A stretch of DNA of 55,343 nucleotides from ZC4RG30 sp040508085 (GTDB lineage Bacteria > Pseudomonadota > Gammaproteobacteria > Steroidobacterales > Steroidobacteraceae): assembly GCA_040508085.1 (NCBI GenBank), contig JBEVNO010000147.1, forward strand, positions 1 through 55,343, given 5' to 3'. The notes beneath the pieces were generated by a model. The model searched no databases. It was not told the DNA's origin and saw only the letters and a list, made by a program, of their open reading frames with translations. Both the position numbers and the translations under genes were made by a program. The stretch's first letter is position 1. Every line of letters starts with the position of its first letter. Below, piece after piece: positions 52,739-55,343 of the stretch.

Positions 52739-54457
52739 ATGAGCCAGCAGCGACTGTGGACTTCCGTGCTCGTGATGAGCCTGGTGACAGCCAGCGGTGT
52801 GGCACTGGCCGCGCCCGGCGGTTCGGTTCCGGATCTGCGCATCAGCGAAGCGGTGAAGCGCGGCGACCAGGCTGCCGTGAAGGGCCTGCTGCGCGAACGG
52901 GCAGCAGTCAATGCAGCCGAAGGCGATGGCAGCACCGCGCTGCACTGGGCCGCGTACGCGGACGACCTGGGCATGGTGAAGATGCTGCTGGCCGCGGATG
53001 CGGATGTGAACGCCGCCACGCGGCTGCAGGCCGTGACGCCGCTGTATATGGCCAGCCAGACGGGCGACGCAGCCCTGATCGACCTGCTGGTCAAGCATGG
53101 CGCGAATCCGAACCAGGCGAACTGGCAGGGCACCACGCCGCTGATGATTGCCGCCGCTTCTGGCAGCGCCCAGGCAGTGGACGTGCTGGTGGCGCATGGC
53201 GCCGATGTGAATGCGCGTGAATCGCTGCGCGAGCAGACAGCATTGATGTTCGCCGCCAATCTGAACCGTGCCGATGCCATCCGCGCGCTGATTGCCCACG
53301 GGGCCGATCCGGACCTGGCATCGAAGGTGGTGCCGGCAACCCGCTACGAGCGCCCCAGGCGGCCGGCCGCAGCCAAGGCGGCGGGTGCCAATGGTACGGC
53401 GGTGCCAGCCGCTGATCCGGCGGAGGAAGATGAGGATGACGCGCCCAAGCCTGCAACTCCGGCGCCGCTCAACTCTGCCAACAATTCCGGCCAGGGCTAC
53501 AGCCGTCAGACCAAGGCCGTGAAGATGGGCGGCTTCAGCCCGCTGCACTATGCGGCGCGCGAGGGGAACGCGGAAGCCATCAAGGCGCTGCTGGAAGGTG
53601 GCGCCGACAAGAACCTGCCCAGTGGCAGCGAGCAGACCACTCCGCTGCTGCTGGCCATCCACAACGGGCACTTCGATGCCGCGCGCGTGCTGCTGGAGCA
53701 CGGCGCCGATGTCAACAAAGCCAACGTCATGGGCTTTACGCCGCTTTACGCCACCATCGATGTGCAGTGGGCGCCACACCAGTGGTCACCTGAACCCATC
53801 GTGGTGCAGGAAGACACGAACTACCTGGCGCTGATGAAGATGCTGATCGAGCACGGCGCAGACCTGAACGCGCGCATTGGCGCCATGCCCTGGTTCCGCA
53901 CGCTGACGCAGAACCGCCTGTGGACGGACATGGGCGGTTCAACCGCCTTCTGGCGCGCCGCGCTGGCCAATGACCTGCAGGCAATGCAGCTGCTGAAGGA
54001 TGCCGGTGCCGACATGACCATCCCCACCGTCAAGGGCACGACGCCGCTGATGGCCGCCGCAGGCATGGGCTGGGCTGCCAACTGGAGCACCACCGCGCCG
54101 ACGCGCGTTGAAGCGGTGAAATTCATGTTGGCCACCGGCGCGGACGTGAACCATATCGACGAGCTGGGCTTCAGCGTGATGCATGGTGCGGCGCTTACCG
54201 GCGACCTGGTGCTGATCCAGTACCTGGCCGATGCCGGCGCGAAGACCGATGTGAAAACGAAGGCGGGCGACTATCCGGCTGACTACGCCAATGGCCCCTT
54301 CCAGAAATCGCTGCCGATTCCGGAGGCGGTGGCGCTGCTGGAGAAGCTCGGCTCGCCGAACTCCCACAACTGTCGTTCCAGCGAATGTGTGCCGCCCGTG
54401 GTCGCGGAGCCGGTGGCGGCAGTAGCCAAAGCGGGCGCTCCCGCCAAGAAGGAATAA
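52739..54457 (+). CDS. Exported ankyrin-repeat protein
   Basis: A 572-residue protein with signal peptide (MSQQRLWTSVLVMSLVTASG, cleaved near A25). Ankyrin repeats form two blocks, about residues 33-195 and 263-510, split by a disordered Ala/Pro/Glu/Asp linker (about 200-262). Typical repeat cores are GSTALHWAAYADDLGMVKML and TTPLMIAAASGSAQAVDVL. A short Cys-containing tail (NCRSSEC) precedes a Lys-rich end. AAGGAG is nine bases before the ATG. It is the third gene of the DUF1592/DUF1552 operon and probably scaffolds the haem and Tat proteins in the periplasm; that role is inference. Confidence 0.9.
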   Translation: MSQQRLWTSVLVMSLVTASGVALAAPGGSVPDLRISEAVKRGDQAAVKGLLRERAAVNAAEGDGSTALHWAAYADDLGMVKMLLAADADVNAATRLQAVTPLYMASQTGDAALIDLLVKHGANPNQANWQGTTPLMIAAASGSAQAVDVLVAHGADVNARESLREQTALMFAANLNRADAIRALIAHGADPDLASKVVPATRYERPRRPAAAKAAGANGTAVPAADPAEEDEDDAPKPATPAPLNSANNSGQGYSRQTKAVKMGGFSPLHYAAREGNAEAIKALLEGGADKNLPSGSEQTTPLLLAIHNGHFDAARVLLEHGADVNKANVMGFTPLYATIDVQWAPHQWSPEPIVVQEDTNYLALMKMLIEHGADLNARIGAMPWFRTLTQNRLWTDMGGSTAFWRAALANDLQAMQLLKDAGADMTIPTVKGTTPLMAAAGMGWAANWSTTAPTRVEAVKFMLATGADVNHIDELGFSVMHGAALTGDLVLIQYLADAGAKTDVKTKAGDYPADYANGPFQKSLPIPEAVALLEKLGSPNSHNCRSSECVPPVVAEPVAAVAKAGAPAKKE

Positions 54458-54482
54458 GACGGACCGGAGTCGCCGGGCCTGC

Positions 54483-55340
54483 CTATTGCGCGAACAGTTC
54501 GTTGCGCCGCACGAAGGAATCCAGGAACGGCCGCATGATTTCCAGCTGCGAGCGGTGTGCCTCCAGCGTGATGCGCTTGCCCTCACGCAACTCCGGCGTC
54601 AGTTCGAAGGACTGCCAGGTGCGTGTGGCTGCGGTGGGTGGGGGCGTGAGTTCCAGCTCCGGATGCAGCCCGCGTGGCGCGGGCCAGTCACGACCAGCGT
54701 GGATCAGGTAGTAGCGCACCGGGATGTGCAGCCCGCGTGCGGCGAGCACGCGTTCTACCAGCCGCGGCGCCGCCGCATGGTCAGGATGCAGTTCCTCCGG
54801 CGCACTGACCAGGATCAGGGTGGGCTGGGCAGCGGCCAGCACCGTCGCGAAATCCCGCTCCAGGCTGGCGCCTGTGTACGGAGCGCCGGGCGCCAGCACG
54901 CGCAGATAGGGAATGGCTGAAGTCTCGGTGTAAGGAGAACGCCAGGGGGAGGCCTGGTTGGCGGCGAGCAGGGCGCCAAGACCGCGATCGGGATAGCCGA
55001 GCAGGTACATGTTGGCAGCGGGCACCGCCATGCGCTCGCCGGCCGCCCGCGCTTCATCCATGCGCTGCGCACCGAGCCGGCGCATGCCCAGCCCCTTGAG
55101 GCGCAGGTGGTGCTCGACCAGCAGGGCGTCCAGCTCGAAACCATCTCCGGCTGTGAGCCAGGCGATGGAAACCTGAGCGCCGGCGCGCACGGCCTGCTGG
55201 ATGTACCCCGCGCAGCACAGGGTTTCATCATCGGGATGGGGCGAGACGACAAGAATGCGTTCGCCCGCGCGCGGCGCCTCCATCGGCGGCTGCGCTGCGC
55301 CCGCCACAGCGGGCAGCAGCGCCAGGACCAACGACAGCAT
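54483..55340 (-). CDS. Exported PIG-L family deacetylase (5' end at window edge)
   Basis: A 285-residue protein of the PIG-L/LmbE zinc deacetylase family. The zinc site is PHPDDE near residue 34, with the later His in HPDHAAAP near residue 185. An N-terminal hydrophobic stretch (MLSLVLALLPAVAGA) looks like a signal peptide, so it may act on a periplasmic N-acetyl compound. The proposed ATG is only three bases from the end of the window, so an upstream extension cannot be excluded. It converges with the ankyrin gene with 25 bases between and is not part of that operon. Confidence 0.85.
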   Translation of the reverse strand: MLSLVLALLPAVAGAAQPPMEAPRAGERILVVSPHPDDETLCCAGYIQQAVRAGAQVSIAWLTAGDGFELDALLVEHHLRLKGLGMRRLGAQRMDEARAAGERMAVPAANMYLLGYPDRGLGALLAANQASPWRSPYTETSAIPYLRVLAPGAPYTGASLERDFATVLAAAQPTLILVSAPEELHPDHAAAPRLVERVLAARGLHIPVRYYLIHAGRDWPAPRGLHPELELTPPPTAATRTWQSFELTPELREGKRITLEAHRSQLEIMRPFLDSFVRRNELFAQ

Positions 55341-55343
55341 TGC

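Overview
This is a high-GC, gene-dense stretch of a Gram-negative chromosome, most likely a gammaproteobacterium. The Gram-negative assignment rests on Kdo transferase with Kdo kinase, a TolC-type channel, two TonB-dependent receptors and many exported proteins. GlnE, a Xanthomonas-like NrdB and a Pseudomonas-type five-step hut pathway (HutF + HutG) point to Gammaproteobacteria, perhaps a Steroidobacter- or Xanthomonas-like lineage; that placement is inference. I see no tRNA, rRNA, CRISPR array, insertion sequence or phage gene.

Layout. (1) 1-4.7 kb: LemA, a sulfotransferase, TetR and LysR regulators, a probable small RNA with an intrinsic terminator, and an NTF2-like/SDR pair. (2) 4.7-14.3 kb: core genes glnE, a CHCC zinc-finger protein, kdkA and waaA, then convergent tolC with a Pcm-like methyltransferase, and a PAS-GGDEF-EAL protein. 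(3) 14.4-23.1 kb: two exported proteins of unknown role, a four-gene probable copper-handling operon (DUF2946, PCu(A)C, PepSY, TonB receptor) and a Tat-exported class V aminotransferase-like protein. (4) 23.1-27.0 kb: a well-formed cobalamin riboswitch ahead of class I ribonucleotide reductase nrdAB. (5) 27.1-37.5 kb: a Rieske oxygenase, a HisC-like aminotransferase and the complete histidine utilisation locus, with hutI-H-G-U-D diverging from hutF-C. (6) 37.5-45.3 kb: a LysR regulator diverging from a run of exported beta-propeller protein, Na+/solute symporter, exported hypothetical, PhyH dioxygenase and a NitT/TauT-type ABC transporter, almost all joined by start/stop overlaps. (7) 45.6-55.3 kb: a large TonB receptor, then a DUF1592 haem protein, a Tat-exported DUF1552 protein and an exported ankyrin protein; a PIG-L deacetylase closes the window on the other strand.

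The most interesting signal is regulatory. Nearly the same 14-base palindrome (ATGTATAnnCATAT, containing the HutC-family consensus GT-N-TA-N-AC) lies in the hutI/hutF divergent promoter, in the promoter of the propeller/symporter/PhyH/ABC operon, ahead of the large TonB receptor and ahead of the DUF1592 operon. The HutC-type repressor encoded at 36743-37510 is the obvious candidate to bind all four. This would join histidine catabolism to an uncharacterised uptake-and-oxidation system of about 17 kb: outer-membrane receptor, periplasmic haem/Tat proteins, symporter and ABC importer, and a 2-oxoglutarate dioxygenase. The substrate cannot be read from sequence; a histidine- or imidazole-related compound is the natural first guess. 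The second notable system is B12 control of nrdAB, which predicts a B12-dependent class II reductase elsewhere in the genome.
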